The notes: generated by a model not told the origin, from the letters alone. 64,000 nt of DNA from Lysinibacillus sp. FSL W8-0992 (GCF_038008685.1 NZ_JBBOZQ010000001.1:3720001-3784000); one strand, 5' to 3'; shown: positions 26,627 to 36,384, counted from the stretch's first letter. Numbers and translations: made by a program.

Positions 26627-27169
26627 TTAACTCTCACTCATAAAGGCTTTTGAATAATTTACTGTTCCTTGAACATTAGTCAAAGAATCTTTCGTCAGTT
26701 CAATTGCCATAAATACTTCATCTGGCACTTCAAAAGGTGCTTTTATATTCCATAAACTTGCCTTTTTAAATCCGAATTTCGGATAATAATCTTTGTGTCC
26801 TAAAACGATTACTGACTGAAAACCAAGCTCTTTTGCACGTTTTAAAGCTGCATTAATGAGTTGACTACCTACACCTTTCTTGTGGTATTCAGGTGCGACT
26901 GCAACAGGAGCAAGTGCTAAAGAATCTACAGTTAAATTAGAAGAGACAATTGTTATTTTAGATAAAAGAATATGACCAACAATTTCATCCGTTTCCTGAT
27001 TTATCGCTACTAATGATAAGTCAGAAACAAAAGCAACGGATTCCCTAATTTTATTCACAAGAAAATGCTCTTGTTTGTCACTTTGTTCTACATTTAAAAA
27101 TGCCATTTTGACAACATCTTCAATTTTTTTGCAATCTGAAGGGTGCTCTTGCCTAATTTTAATATTCAT
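26627..27169 (-). CDS. GNAT-family N-acetyltransferase (YhbS-like)
   Basis: This 180-residue protein has the acetyl-CoA loop in LAPVAVAPEYHKKGVGSQLINAALKRA (R/Q-x-x-G-x-G/A type, near residue 100) and the downstream VIVLGHKDYYPKFGFKKAS typical of the YhbS group. The acceptor substrate is unknown. TAGGAG precedes the ATG. It stands alone between two intergenic spaces. Confidence 0.85.
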   Translation of the reverse strand: MNIKIRQEHPSDCKKIEDVVKMAFLNVEQSDKQEHFLVNKIRESVAFVSDLSLVAINQETDEIVGHILLSKITIVSSNLTVDSLALAPVAVAPEYHKKGVGSQLINAALKRAKELGFQSVIVLGHKDYYPKFGFKKASLWNIKAPFEVPDEVFMAIELTKDSLTNVQGTVNYSKAFMSES

Positions 27170-27390
27170 ATACTCTCCTATTTTTAAAAAATTTTCGTTT
27201 TAAAAAATTTAGAAATTACCCAACATACCTTCTTAATAATAATTATTAAGAAAGTTTACACCCCAGTAAGAAACATAAGTTTATCAAACAAAAACCTCCA
27301 ATATAATATGAGCCTATTTTATTTCAAATTTATATGGCAAGTCAAACATGCTATTTTTTCGAATGAAATAAGTAACTGTGAAATTGTGTG

Positions 27391-27413
27391 TAAATTGTGT
27401 GGGTGACTGGCAC
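27391..27413 (-). repeat. REP-like motif, copy 3
   Basis: On the minus strand it reads GTGCCAGTCACCCACACAATT and lies directly beyond the dut terminator, in the same orientation as the other two copies. Confidence 0.6.
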
Positions 27414-27417
27414 TCCC

Positions 27418-27455
27418 AAAAAAAAATTAAGTTCGGTACTGTACCGAACTTAATC
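27418..27455 (-). terminator. Terminator after dut
   Basis: A 27-base near-perfect palindrome centred on GGTACAGTACC, followed on the minus strand by nine T. Confidence 0.9.
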
Positions 27456-27464
27456 CTTACGAAC

Positions 27465-27902
27465 TTATTTTGTTCCGCTTGCTCCAAATCCAGAAGCTCC
27501 ACGAACAGTTTGAGATAATTCATTTACTTCTAGCAGTTGAATAGAAGGGACAATTTGGATTACCATTTGGGCAATGCGCATTGATTTCTCAACGATAAAT
27601 GTTTCTTTACCATGATTAATTAAAATAACGCCAATTTCGCCTCTGTATCCTTCATCAATTGTACCTGGACTATTGAGAACAGTTACACTATGTTTTAATG
27701 CTAGTCCACTTCTTGGACGAACTTGCGCTTCTGTCCCTTTTGGTAATTCAATTTGTAAGCCTGTTTTTATTAATCTTGCTTCTCCCGAAGGAATTTCGAC
27801 TGCTTCAATTGAATAAAGATCCATTCCCGCATCACCTGGATTTGCTTGCAAAGGTAGCAATGCATCAGCATGAATTCTTTTGATTTTTACGTCTAAGTTC
27901 AT
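27465..27902 (-). CDS. dut: dUTP diphosphatase
   Basis: Start placed at ATG 27902, 8 bases after AAGGA, rather than the ATG at 27911 that touches it. The 145-residue protein carries the five trimeric dUTPase motifs: [43 protein letters not shown], and the C-terminal [10 protein letters not shown] arm. It removes dUTP and supplies dUMP. It follows nrdF by 11 bases, so it belongs to the nucleotide operon. Confidence 0.94.
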   Translation of the reverse strand: MNLDVKIKRIHADALLPLQANPGDAGMDLYSIEAVEIPSGEARLIKTGLQIELPKGTEAQVRPRSGLALKHSVTVLNSPGTIDEGYRGEIGVILINHGKETFIVEKSMRIAQMVIQIVPSIQLLEVNELSQTVRGASGFGASGTK

Positions 27903-27913
27903 TATTTTCATCC

Positions 27914-28882
27914 TTAACGATTAAATTTAAATGTGTCATCTGTAATTGGCGCTACTTTTGCTTTTGCGTAAGTAGAACCCTTTTGTGAAAAGAAGTCATA
28001 TGTTGAACCTTCATTGCGAATACCATTCATAACGATAGGATTAACTTCTTCTTCCGGGAACATTGGGTCAAATCCAACATTCATTAACGCTTTATTAGCA
28101 TTATAGCGAACGTAAGCTTTTACTTCAGGCGATAAACCTGTTTCAGCATAAATATCCTCTGTATAATTCATTTCATTTTGATATAAATCCAGCAATAATT
28201 CATAACCCCATAATGTTAGCTCTTCTTGCTTTTCCTTAGAAAATTGCTTATATAAATTTTGAGCAAAGAAGCCTACTGCCACACCGTGGATGGATTCATC
28301 GCGTAAAATAAGGGAAATAATTTCTGCACTATTGCGAAGAAAGCCTTGCCCGCCTAAGTACAATGGGTAGAAGAAGCCAGAGTAGAAAAGGAATGATTCT
28401 AGCATAACGGACGAGAACATCGCTTTCCACAAACTTTCTGAATCCCCTTCTTCAATACTATTATAAATATCTGCAATTTTATTAGCCTTATATTGTAGAT
28501 ATTCATTTTTCTTTACCCATTCAAATAGCGCGTCAATTTCTTCATTTGTACAAAGCGTTGTGAATATATATGAGTAAGATTTTGCATGGATCGCTTCAAA
28601 TGCATCAAATACAGTAAGAACAGCCTTTTCTTGAAGATCTGTTGTAAATGCAGCAACACGGTTCATCCCAATATTTGTTTGAACTGTATCAAGTAATGTT
28701 AAGCCTGCAAATACTTTCTTATACGTATCTTGGTGCTCGAAATTTTTCCACTGTTGGATATCCTTACTTACTGCAATTTCTTCTGGAAACCAAATTTGTT
28801 TCCATTGTTGGTCCCAAAATACTTGTGCTAGTTCACTCGTTGACTTATTCCAATTGACCGCTTCGTAAATTATATTTGACAT
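27914..28882 (-). CDS. nrdF: Ribonucleotide reductase class Ib beta subunit
   Basis: Start at ATG 28882, 8 bases after GAGGAG; the gene overlaps nrdE by 13 bases. The 322-residue protein shows NrdF features: AVNWNKS...[15 protein letters not shown], the FAGLTLLDT region, the [12 protein letters not shown] ligand helix and [13 protein letters not shown]. It carries the metal-radical site (Mn in class Ib, activated through NrdI). It works with NrdE at 28870-30963. Confidence 0.94.
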   Translation of the reverse strand: MSNIIYEAVNWNKSTSELAQVFWDQQWKQIWFPEEIAVSKDIQQWKNFEHQDTYKKVFAGLTLLDTVQTNIGMNRVAAFTTDLQEKAVLTVFDAFEAIHAKSYSYIFTTLCTNEEIDALFEWVKKNEYLQYKANKIADIYNSIEEGDSESLWKAMFSSVMLESFLFYSGFFYPLYLGGQGFLRNSAEIISLILRDESIHGVAVGFFAQNLYKQFSKEKQEELTLWGYELLLDLYQNEMNYTEDIYAETGLSPEVKAYVRYNANKALMNVGFDPMFPEEEVNPIVMNGIRNEGSTYDFFSQKGSTYAKAKVAPITDDTFKFNR

Positions 28883-30963
28883 GCGACACACTCCTCTAAG
28901 CTTTGCAAACGTTGACGGACATAATAAACAGATTTAATTCCCTTTACCCAAGCATAAATATAAATTTTAGCCAACTGTTCCGTTGTCCAGTTATCAGTTA
29001 CATACAGCGTCATCGAAATACCTTGGTCTACATGTTTTTGAGATGCTGCATACAAATCGATTAAATCATATGGATTCACATCATATGCTTCAACATATAA
29101 ATGACTGTTATCATTTGTTAAATGTGGCATTGGGTAAATTGTTCGACTATCCGCATAATCACGTACCTCTACGCGCTCAGTACTTGGTGCAATCGAAGCT
29201 GTACAGCTACGAATGTATGAAATACTACCAGTTGGTGCAATAGCTAAACGATAAGAATGGAATAAACCATATTGCATAACATCCTGTTTTAATGTTTCCC
29301 ACATTTTTGATGTCACAATTGGAATATTTCCTAGTGCTTTTAATACAACGGGTGAGAGCTCTACTTCGATTTTATTTACATATTGATCAAAATAAACGCC
29401 TGAAGCATAATCACTATCTTCAAAACGGTAGAACGTTTCGCTTCTTTCCTTAGCAATCTCCATAGATGATTTAAGTGAATAATAGTTCATCGCTTCCATA
29501 AAGCTATCCATAAAATCAATCGAATCCTTTGAACCATACATGATTCCTTCTGTAACAAGATGGCCATGTAAATTCATACAACCAAGCCCTACCGAATGCA
29601 TTAGTTTATTTGCTTTAGCTACAGGCGGTACATTCGTGATGTTCGTCATTTGCGACACATTCGTTAATAAATGCATTGCTGTATCAACTAATGTTCCAAA
29701 ATCATTTACTTTACTTGCGGCATGAATATCAATTGAACCTAGGTTACACGATACATCCAGCCCGTATTCATTTGGTTCATTTTGGTCAGAAATTATACTT
29801 GTTTCTTGTACTTGTAGAATTTCTGTACATAGGTTTGACATTTTTACACGGCCTATATTTTTAAGTGGATGTACATCGTTGACATTATCATCAAAAATTT
29901 CGAAAGGATAGCCTGATTCAAATTGTGCTTTTTTCACTTCTGTATAAAGTCTACGAGCATTCAAGCGTTTAATTTTACGGATATTCGGGTTATCTAGTAA
30001 CTCGTAATACATCTCAGTAATAGAGATTTCAGACATCCGTTTACCATATTCTTTATAAATATCATATGGGCTAAACAACACAATATCTTTATCACGTTTC
30101 ATCAGTTCAAAGAAAATACTTGGAATAATAATACCTGTTGATAGCGTTGCAAGACGAATTTTATCATCCGCATTTGGCTTTTTCGATGAAATAAAATTTT
30201 CTATATCTGCGTGGAAAATATTTAGATAGACAACGCCAGAGCCGTTTCGTTGTCCAAGCTGATTCGAATAGCTAAACGAATTTTCTAAAAGTTTAGCAAC
30301 TGGGATAACACCACTTGCACGATTTAAAATTTCTTTAATTGGATCACCTAATGGACGTAAATCAGTTAAGTTTACCCCCACTCCACCTCCAAGGCGAGAT
30401 AGCTCCAAACAATAACCAATATTTTCAGCAATACTATTCATTGAATCGTCCATTGATAGTTTAAAGCAGCTTACTAATTCGCCACGTGCTTTTTTCCCAC
30501 TGTTTAATGCAGTTGGCGTTGCTGGTTGGTACGCTTCCATCATTGCCTCAACAGAACGTTCTGCTAACACAGTGTTCCCTTGTGCTAAATATAAAGCGAT
30601 GATAACAATACGATCTTCATATTTTTCTAAAATTTCTTCTCCGTCACGACTTTTCATTGCGTAGCTATCATAAAATTTACTCGCACTCATAAATGAAGGG
30701 AAACGGAAATTGTAATCGTATGCTTTTTTGTATAGATGTTTAATAAAATCTATATCATACATGTCAATAAATTGTTTCTCATAGTAACCCTCATCGACTA
30801 AATAGCGAATTTTTTCTTCAATATCAATAAAATAACGTAGACGCACATTTACATATTCTAAAAAATAACGGCGTGTTGCTTCACGGTCCTTTTCAAGCTC
30901 TAATTGACCTGTCGTGCTATAGCGATTAAGCACCTCATTATTAAGCTTTAAATATGTTTTCAT
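28870..30963 (-). CDS. nrdE: Ribonucleotide reductase class Ib alpha subunit
   Basis: This 697-residue catalytic subunit has GELVSCFKLSMDDSMNSI with an active-site cysteine, LSRLGGGVGVNLTDLR, the NLCTEI radical-cysteine segment, and the C-terminal redox pair ECVACQI read by NrdH. It reduces ribonucleoside diphosphates. The start lies next to the nrdI stop. No split or intein is visible. Confidence 0.95.
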   Translation of the reverse strand: MKTYLKLNNEVLNRYSTTGQLELEKDREATRRYFLEYVNVRLRYFIDIEEKIRYLVDEGYYEKQFIDMYDIDFIKHLYKKAYDYNFRFPSFMSASKFYDSYAMKSRDGEEILEKYEDRIVIIALYLAQGNTVLAERSVEAMMEAYQPATPTALNSGKKARGELVSCFKLSMDDSMNSIAENIGYCLELSRLGGGVGVNLTDLRPLGDPIKEILNRASGVIPVAKLLENSFSYSNQLGQRNGSGVVYLNIFHADIENFISSKKPNADDKIRLATLSTGIIIPSIFFELMKRDKDIVLFSPYDIYKEYGKRMSEISITEMYYELLDNPNIRKIKRLNARRLYTEVKKAQFESGYPFEIFDDNVNDVHPLKNIGRVKMSNLCTEILQVQETSIISDQNEPNEYGLDVSCNLGSIDIHAASKVNDFGTLVDTAMHLLTNVSQMTNITNVPPVAKANKLMHSVGLGCMNLHGHLVTEGIMYGSKDSIDFMDSFMEAMNYYSLKSSMEIAKERSETFYRFEDSDYASGVYFDQYVNKIEVELSPVVLKALGNIPIVTSKMWETLKQDVMQYGLFHSYRLAIAPTGSISYIRSCTASIAPSTERVEVRDYADSRTIYPMPHLTNDNSHLYVEAYDVNPYDLIDLYAASQKHVDQGISMTLYVTDNWTTEQLAKIYIYAWVKGIKSVYYVRQRLQSLEECVACQI

Positions 30964-31319
30964 CCCTTCACCCTCGTTTCATAAAACATTTGTATTACTT
31001 CATAATCAGCCTGATATCCCCGTAAATCTAATTTACATACTAACGGGACCTTATAGGCTTCTGCAATTTTCTCACCAGCTCCGCCAAACACATGGTGTCC
31101 AAAATTACTATTACCACTAACAGCTACTCCCTTGCAAAATTCCTTGTTTTGCTCTAAAAAGCGGGCTACTTTTGCAGGAATATCACCTAAGCCGTCTGTG
31201 TATGTTATTAAAAGATAGGGCTCAGTCAACAATAATCCTTCATATATTTCAATTGACTCACCATCTAATTTAGTAACAATACTTCGCACATTACCTGTAC
31301 GACTGGCATAAACGATCAT
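30960..31319 (-). CDS. nrdI: NrdI flavodoxin-like protein
   Basis: This 119-residue protein starts IVYASRTGNVRSIV, the FMN phosphate loop, and has YTDGLGDIP and GNSNFGHHVFGGAGEKIAE, as in NrdI. It supplies the oxidant for the Mn cofactor of NrdF. It overlaps nrdH and abuts nrdE. Confidence 0.94.
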   Translation of the reverse strand: MIVYASRTGNVRSIVTKLDGESIEIYEGLLLTEPYLLITYTDGLGDIPAKVARFLEQNKEFCKGVAVSGNSNFGHHVFGGAGEKIAEAYKVPLVCKLDLRGYQADYEVIQMFYETRVKG

Positions 31320-31540
31320 ATTGCAATCATCTCAATTTGAGAAACGATTTCTTTGACATCTCCTATAAATGTGTCATTTACTTCAAGAACAGGCACACTT
31401 AAAAAGCCTGCGTCCATAATTTTTTGTTTTGCTTGTTCGTCATGATCAATATTCACAATTTCTGCCTCAAGTCCTGCACGTTGTAATTCCGATTTGACCC
31501 AAAGACATTTTGGGCATATAGTTTTAGTATAAAGTTTCAT
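31316..31540 (-). CDS. nrdH: NrdH glutaredoxin-like redoxin
   Basis: Start at ATG 31540 after AGAGGGA; a longer frame running back through the terminator is not credible. The 74-residue thioredoxin-fold protein has the redox motif CPKC (MKLYTKTICPKCLWVK) and a SVPVLEVNDTFIGD cis-proline loop. It reduces NrdE. It is the first gene of the operon behind the cobalamin riboswitch. Confidence 0.92.
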   Translation of the reverse strand: MKLYTKTICPKCLWVKSELQRAGLEAEIVNIDHDEQAKQKIMDAGFLSVPVLEVNDTFIGDVKEIVSQIEMIAI

Positions 31541-31565
31541 TTTAAATTCCCTCTTTTCATAATAT

Positions 31566-31595
31566 AAAAAGGCTATCTCTCGGGAGAGACAGCCT
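31566..31595 (-). terminator. Terminator between cobalamin riboswitch and nrdH
   Basis: On the minus strand AGGCTGTCTCTC CCGAGAGATAGCCT is followed by TTTTT, 25 bases before the nrdH ATG. Its place makes it the likely expression platform of the riboswitch. Confidence 0.85.
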
Positions 31596-31673
31596 AAGTT
31601 AGAAACGTAAAAAAGCCAAAGAATAGTCACGTCCCCATTTCTTATTCCCCGAAGAAAGGTTGATTTGTTTTAT

Positions 31674-31826
31674 GATAGGCAGGTCTCCTGGCTTTGCTTC
31701 ATTCTCTGATATCCTTCCCATACCAACGCACAGTGGATTAAATCATCGTCAGCTTAACAGTTGCGGGGACAGCGTCGGATATACCGAACTTCCCTATTAA
31801 ACTACATATAGTAGTACCTACATAAA
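31674..31826 (-). promoter_or_regulatory. Cobalamin riboswitch before nrdHIEF
   Basis: Read on the minus strand the conserved elements occur in order: GTAGGT (P1), GGGAAGTTCGGT, the CCCCGCAACTGT box, CCACTGTGCGTTGG, TATGGGAAGG, and the 3' signature GAAGCAAAGCCAGGAGACCTGCC. This is the adenosylcobalamin (B12-box) class. It should lower expression of the B12-independent reductase when cobalamin is plentiful. Confidence 0.93.
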
Positions 31827-32375
31827 ACGAACACAATATATTGTTATTGAACACAATTAAGTGTACCATCCTTCAAGTAAAAAGTAAATCCAGAAAAGTG
31901 AATTCTTTATAGTGTAACTTTTCATTATATTCTTTAGGAAGAACAAACTGTTAATAAATGAAAACGACTAGCTAGTTAAGCATAATAAACAACATAGTTA
32001 GTAGTTCCAAAGAAGTATAGCTTGATTTATAGAGACTATTCATAGAATCTCCAGGAATTATTATGCTACCTACTGCAGCCTATATTAAACTGAAGATTAT
32101 ATTTAATATACTTCTTAATATAAGTTTATATCTGTTAAACCATTTTAGCCACTATCGTAAGCCCTATTACTTTTTAGAAAAAAGATTTTAAAATGAACCT
32201 GCCGTATGTTCGATTTCATTTTTAATCATTTTGTAGCGATCAAACCTGTCTTTGTTGTTTTGCACTCGTTTGCTTTTCTAATTAAAAACAAATAGCCATC
32301 TGACATCAATGAAATCTCGACATCAGATGGCAATATAAGTTTTAAGCATGACTACACGTAAAGGTACCGACTAGC
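31827..32375. other. Intergenic stretch between nrd riboswitch and hemH
   Basis: About 450 AT-rich bases with stop codons in all frames; I see no gene. It must include the nrd promoter, not placed. A terminator for hemH lies at 32284-32331. Confidence 0.5.
32284..32331 (-). terminator. Terminator after hemH
   Basis: Arms GCCATCTGA and TCAGATGGC; on the minus strand the stem is followed by TATTTGTTTTTAATT. Confidence 0.7.
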
Positions 32376-33284
32376 TCAGTTATGAGCTGGAATAAATGAT
32401 TCAACAATTGCAGCTAAAGCTTGAATGGTATCATAGCTATCACCTGGAAACTCCGATTGGGCAAAGTCGACTTGAAGTTCCTCACACAATCTATGACACT
32501 CATATCCTACTTCAAAATAGGACTCAATATCCGCTGAAAGGGAAAGGAGCTCACAAGTGACGATACCTTGAGCACCCTCGCCTTGCAATGTATTAATTTT
32601 ATCTTTTACATTTGGACCTAGCCAGTCACCTTTCCCATGACCGCTTCGATATGTAATATGCCAGTTATCAATTTGAACTGCTTTTGAAATGGCTTCGGCT
32701 AATTCGGAAAATTGGCGTACATAGTTCTCGTTTTTTTCCGGATCAATTGGCTGACTATGGACGGTATATAAAACATGCGTCTGTGCTCGTTTTTCAACAG
32801 GAATCCATTCATATGCACGTTGAACACGATCTTTATATACAGCAAGTAATTCATCGTTTAAATGCCAATTTTTCGCATGAATGACCTTAACGTCATGAGA
32901 AGCTAATAACGTACTAACTTCATCATGAAACGCTGCAGCACCTGTAGACATAATCGGATTTACAGGTAGCGTAATAAAAGTTGTGATACCCTCTTTAAGC
33001 ATTGTGTCAACAACATCTGGAATATAAGGTTCTGTATGTTTGTATGCATTATATACTTTTACAGGCTGTGTTAAGCGATTCTGTAAAGAATGTTCCAGCC
33101 CTTTAGCAATACGCCCCGTATTTACTGCTAATGGATCAACACCACCTAATTTTTTAAATTGTGCCGTAACGTTTTCAATCACATGAGGTGGTGGTGTTTT
33201 ACCTTTCATTATATGTGTAAAATAAGGTGTTACATCGTCTAAAGATTTCGGTGCGCCATAAGCGTAATAAATTATACCAATCAT
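32376..33284 (-). CDS. hemH: Ferrochelatase-family protein in heme-uptake operon
   Basis: This 302-residue protein matches the coproporphyrin ferrochelatase family: YYAYGAPKSLDDV at the start, the metal histidine in LYTVHSQP (the SxHSxP position), and SADIESYFEVGYEC, which keeps the glutamate of the HLEVLYD region. The usual role is inserting iron into coproporphyrin III. Its place as last gene after a heme/iron ABC importer, away from hemE and hemY, suggests a dedicated copy linked to uptake. Whether it chelates or removes iron in vivo cannot be read from sequence. Confidence 0.88.
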   Translation of the reverse strand: MIGIIYYAYGAPKSLDDVTPYFTHIMKGKTPPPHVIENVTAQFKKLGGVDPLAVNTGRIAKGLEHSLQNRLTQPVKVYNAYKHTEPYIPDVVDTMLKEGITTFITLPVNPIMSTGAAAFHDEVSTLLASHDVKVIHAKNWHLNDELLAVYKDRVQRAYEWIPVEKRAQTHVLYTVHSQPIDPEKNENYVRQFSELAEAISKAVQIDNWHITYRSGHGKGDWLGPNVKDKINTLQGEGAQGIVTCELLSLSADIESYFEVGYECHRLCEELQVDFAQSEFPGDSYDTIQALAAIVESFIPAHN

Positions 33285-33373
33285 ATTTTAAATCTCCTTT
33301 TCTTCATTATAATAAGTTAATTTTTATGGATGTTGTAGTTGCTGCATATTTCTACCCGAAACATGAGCTTCCA

Positions 33374-34162
33374 TCATTTGCAAGAATTTGAGCACAATTT
33401 TACCGGGGTAAAGATTGGATTTCCATCTTGCATATAAATTTCAGCATCAATTTCAAAAATTGTTTGAAACATTTCTTTACATAATACACAATGTGGTGAA
33501 TCGTCGTAATGTATTTTTCCTTTCTTTAGTACAATCAGCCGTTCACTATTTTGTGCAGCTTGGTTAATATCATGTAACACCATAATAACGGTCATATTGT
33601 ATTTATGATTTAACTCTTTTACAAGCTCCATCACTTCTAATTGATGTGCAATATCTAGATATGTTGTTGGTTCATCTAGCAGTAACACTTTAGGATGCTG
33701 CGCTACAGTCATTGCAATCCAAGCACGTTGCCGTTCACCTCCAGACATCGAAGGCAGTACACGATTTTGCAAGTCTTTCAATCCAGTTACATCAATCGCC
33801 CAATCGACAATTTCTTTATCCTCTTTTGACAGGACCGTCTTCCCTCCGCTATGCGGATGACGCCCAAACTCTACTAACTCGCGCACTGTTAAATCTAATT
33901 GATGACTATTCATTTGCGGGAGCATCGTTAGTGTTTTAGCCACTTCTTTCGACTTCATTTCATGAATGTTTCGTTCATCTAAAAATACTGTACCACTATT
34001 TGGTTTTAAAAGACGTGAAATCACACGTAATAATGTTGATTTCCCCGAGCCATTTGGACCTATTAAACTAACAACTTCTCCTTCATTGATCTTCAAGGTA
34101 ATATCATCTAACTTGAACTTGGTGAACTCATGTTGATATTGAATGTGCTCAGTTCGTAGCAA
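33374..34162 (-). CDS. Heme/iron ABC transporter ATPase 1 (FecE type)
   Basis: This 262-residue ATPase has Walker A GPNGSGKST near residue 36, signature MSGGERQR, Walker B VLLLDEP and the VLHD switch. TTG 34162 follows AAAGGGG and overlaps the permease end by 14 bases. It belongs to the FecE/FhuC branch that drives iron-siderophore or heme import. It works with the permease at 34149-35177 and lipoprotein at 35202-36173. Confidence 0.9.
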   Translation of the reverse strand: MLRTEHIQYQHEFTKFKLDDITLKINEGEVVSLIGPNGSGKSTLLRVISRLLKPNSGTVFLDERNIHEMKSKEVAKTLTMLPQMNSHQLDLTVRELVEFGRHPHSGGKTVLSKEDKEIVDWAIDVTGLKDLQNRVLPSMSGGERQRAWIAMTVAQHPKVLLLDEPTTYLDIAHQLEVMELVKELNHKYNMTVIMVLHDINQAAQNSERLIVLKKGKIHYDDSPHCVLCKEMFQTIFEIDAEIYMQDGNPIFTPVKLCSNSCK

Positions 34163-35177
34163 TGGAATTCCCCTTTCTATGAATTAAATAAAGGAAATAC
34201 GGCCCACCAATAAATGCTAGTAAAATGCCAACAGGAAACTCAATAGGATCAAATACTGTTCTCGCAATTGTATCAGCGAAAACAACAAGTAAGCCACCAG
34301 CTAAAGCTGAAGTAGGTAGTAAATATTTATGATCTCCACCGATAATTAGTCGTAAAATATGCGGTACAACCAAACCGACAAACCCAATTAATCCGGCAAC
34401 ACTTACTGCTATTCCTGCTAATAGCGTACTTAATGCAATTAAAAAGAATCGACTTCGTTCAACATTGTGCCCTAAAAGGCTTGCCATTTCATCTCCAAGA
34501 CACATAATACGAATATGTTTAATTGCATAAAAGGATAATACAATTGCTACAAGAACATAGTAAATAATCATTTTAAACTGCACCCAACCAACACCAGTCA
34601 AACCACCAGACAACCATGGCAAGACAGATTGTACACGATCGCTATACAAAATCATAAGTGCATTTGTTCCTGCACCACAAAGTGCATTAATGGCTACCCC
34701 TACTAAAATAATTCGCATTGGGGATGTACCACCCTTTTTCACCGATAAAGAATACACTATCATTGCGGCGACAAAGGCACCTAAAAAAGCTGCAATAGGT
34801 AAATATATGATATAGCCAGGAAAAACAACCATTACTGCCACCGCCATAATTCCAGCGCCGGAAGTAATTCCAATTACCCCTGGGTCAGCTAATGGATTTT
34901 GCATGACACCTTGTAAAATCGAGCCTGCAATAGCCAAACAAACGCCTATAATTATACCCGTTAGTATACGGGGCATACGGATTTCCCACACGATTCGTCG
35001 TGCCATCGTATCTTCTGAACTAAAAATTCCATTAAACACTTCACTTACCGAAAACGAAACTTGCCCGATCATAAGGCTACCAACACTCACTATAATCAAC
35101 AGGATCGGTAACATAATGAGAGCCAATCTTCGTTTTTTAGCAAGAGGGTGTGCATATTTTTCCTCTTCTACTATCAT
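34149..35177 (-). CDS. Heme/iron ABC transporter permease 1 (FecCD type)
   Basis: This 342-residue protein has about nine to ten membrane segments and the FecCD signatures GVMQNPLADPGVIGITSGAG and GLIGFVGLVVPHILRLIIG. ATG 35177 follows GGGGAAATGA. It lies between binding-protein and ATPase genes in the same Fur-controlled operon. Confidence 0.9.
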   Translation of the reverse strand: MIVEEEKYAHPLAKKRRLALIMLPILLIIVSVGSLMIGQVSFSVSEVFNGIFSSEDTMARRIVWEIRMPRILTGIIIGVCLAIAGSILQGVMQNPLADPGVIGITSGAGIMAVAVMVVFPGYIIYLPIAAFLGAFVAAMIVYSLSVKKGGTSPMRIILVGVAINALCGAGTNALMILYSDRVQSVLPWLSGGLTGVGWVQFKMIIYYVLVAIVLSFYAIKHIRIMCLGDEMASLLGHNVERSRFFLIALSTLLAGIAVSVAGLIGFVGLVVPHILRLIIGGDHKYLLPTSALAGGLLVVFADTIARTVFDPIEFPVGILLAFIGGPYFLYLIHRKGNSIATN

Positions 35178-35201
35178 TCGTCATTTCCCCGCTATAAACA
35201 A

Positions 35202-36173
35202 TTATTTCACTGCTTCTTCTGCTGTCTTTAAAACTCCTCGCATATAGTCAATGGCTTCTACAACCTGTGTGCCAGGATTGTCAAACAATTCTGCTGGTAA
35301 AATGATAATCTGATTATTTTTTACTGCATCTAAATTTTTCCACGCCGCATTTTCTTTCAATTGTTTTTCAAATCCTTCTTTTACTGTCGCTGGATTCGCG
35401 TGCGTAATCAGCATAATTACTTTTGGGTTGCGCTCAACAATTTTCTCAACACTTAAATTTGCATAAGTTGGAAACTTATCTGTCGCTGGTAAATCAGCTG
35501 CGATATTTTTTCCACCTGCCTTATTTAAAATATCTCCGTATAACGAATTATCAAGCGCAGCTAAATATGTACCTGGTGCTCCGTAAACGATTAAAGCATC
35601 TAAAGTTGATTCTGAACTGTCTTTCGCAATTTTCTCATCTATTTGTGCTACTAACTCATCTGCTTTTGCCGTGTTATTAAATAACACGCCATACTTTGAA
35701 ATCGTTTTTTTTATATCATCTACAGAATTCATGTTCAAGTAGACAATTTTCGTACCTGTAGCTTCCACCGTTGTAGCGAATTGCTGGAAGCTTGGTGGGA
35801 CAATAAGTATTTCCGCATTCAATGCAGCAATCTGCTCAAATGATGGTTCATGCGGGTTACCTATCTCTTGAATAGCTTTTACATCCTCCTTCATATCGGA
35901 TGTAATCGTAGGTCGACCAGTAACATTTGCACCTAACGCAAGCAAAATATCCATCATTCCTGGATTTAATGTTGCAACTGAACTCGGCGTTGCTTCAAAC
36001 TCAAGCTTATTTCCAAGGTCATCTACTAATGTTACCGACCCTCCTGTTTCAACTTGTTGTTCCATTTCTACTTTATCTGTTGAAGCATTCCCATCCGCTT
36101 GTTTACTTTCTTCTCCACATGCTGCTAATGATAATGCTAACGCACCTACTAATAGAAATTTAAACTTCTTCAT
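35202..36173 (-). CDS. Heme/iron ABC transporter binding lipoprotein 1
   Basis: The true start is ATG 36173 (MKKFKFLLVGALALSLAAC), giving a 323-residue lipoprotein with its cysteine at about residue 19. The FepB-type fold shows in GNPHEPSFEQIAALNAEILI and the paired helices near residue 160. It is the first gene of the importer operon and sits 39 bases from a Fur box, so it should be iron-repressed. The ligand, heme or a siderophore, is inferred from the isdG and NEAT neighbours. Confidence 0.88.
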   Translation of the reverse strand: MKKFKFLLVGALALSLAACGEESKQADGNASTDKVEMEQQVETGGSVTLVDDLGNKLEFEATPSSVATLNPGMMDILLALGANVTGRPTITSDMKEDVKAIQEIGNPHEPSFEQIAALNAEILIVPPSFQQFATTVEATGTKIVYLNMNSVDDIKKTISKYGVLFNNTAKADELVAQIDEKIAKDSSESTLDALIVYGAPGTYLAALDNSLYGDILNKAGGKNIAADLPATDKFPTYANLSVEKIVERNPKVIMLITHANPATVKEGFEKQLKENAAWKNLDAVKNNQIIILPAELFDNPGTQVVEAIDYMRGVLKTAEEAVK

Positions 36174-36211
36174 GTTAACTACCAACCTTTTCTTTTTATT
36201 TGAAATGAAAT

Positions 36212-36226
36212 TGATAATCATTCTCA
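36212..36226. promoter_or_regulatory. Fur box before heme importer 1
   Basis: TGATAATCATTCTCA, 13/14 match to the 7-1-7 consensus, 39 bases from the lipoprotein start. Confidence 0.8.
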
Positions 36227-36333
36227 TACGGTTGTTTATGATTCTATTTTAAATAATAATAATTGTCAATAAACGTTTTTAATGTTGTTTTTTTAATTTT
36301 TTTATTGCATAGCCAATTAATGTATGTTTTAAT

Positions 36334-36348
36334 TGATAATGAAAATCA
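36334..36348. promoter_or_regulatory. Fur box before isdG
   Basis: TGATAATGAAAATCA extended by ATATCAAT, 36 bases from the isdG start. Confidence 0.75.
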
Positions 36349-36384
36349 ATATCAATTAAAAAATGTTATAAAGGGGTCATAAAC

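Noticed and set aside
27314..27523. 69-residue minus-strand frame across the dut end
   Set aside because: It runs through the dut terminator and the REP-like motif and has no ribosome site.
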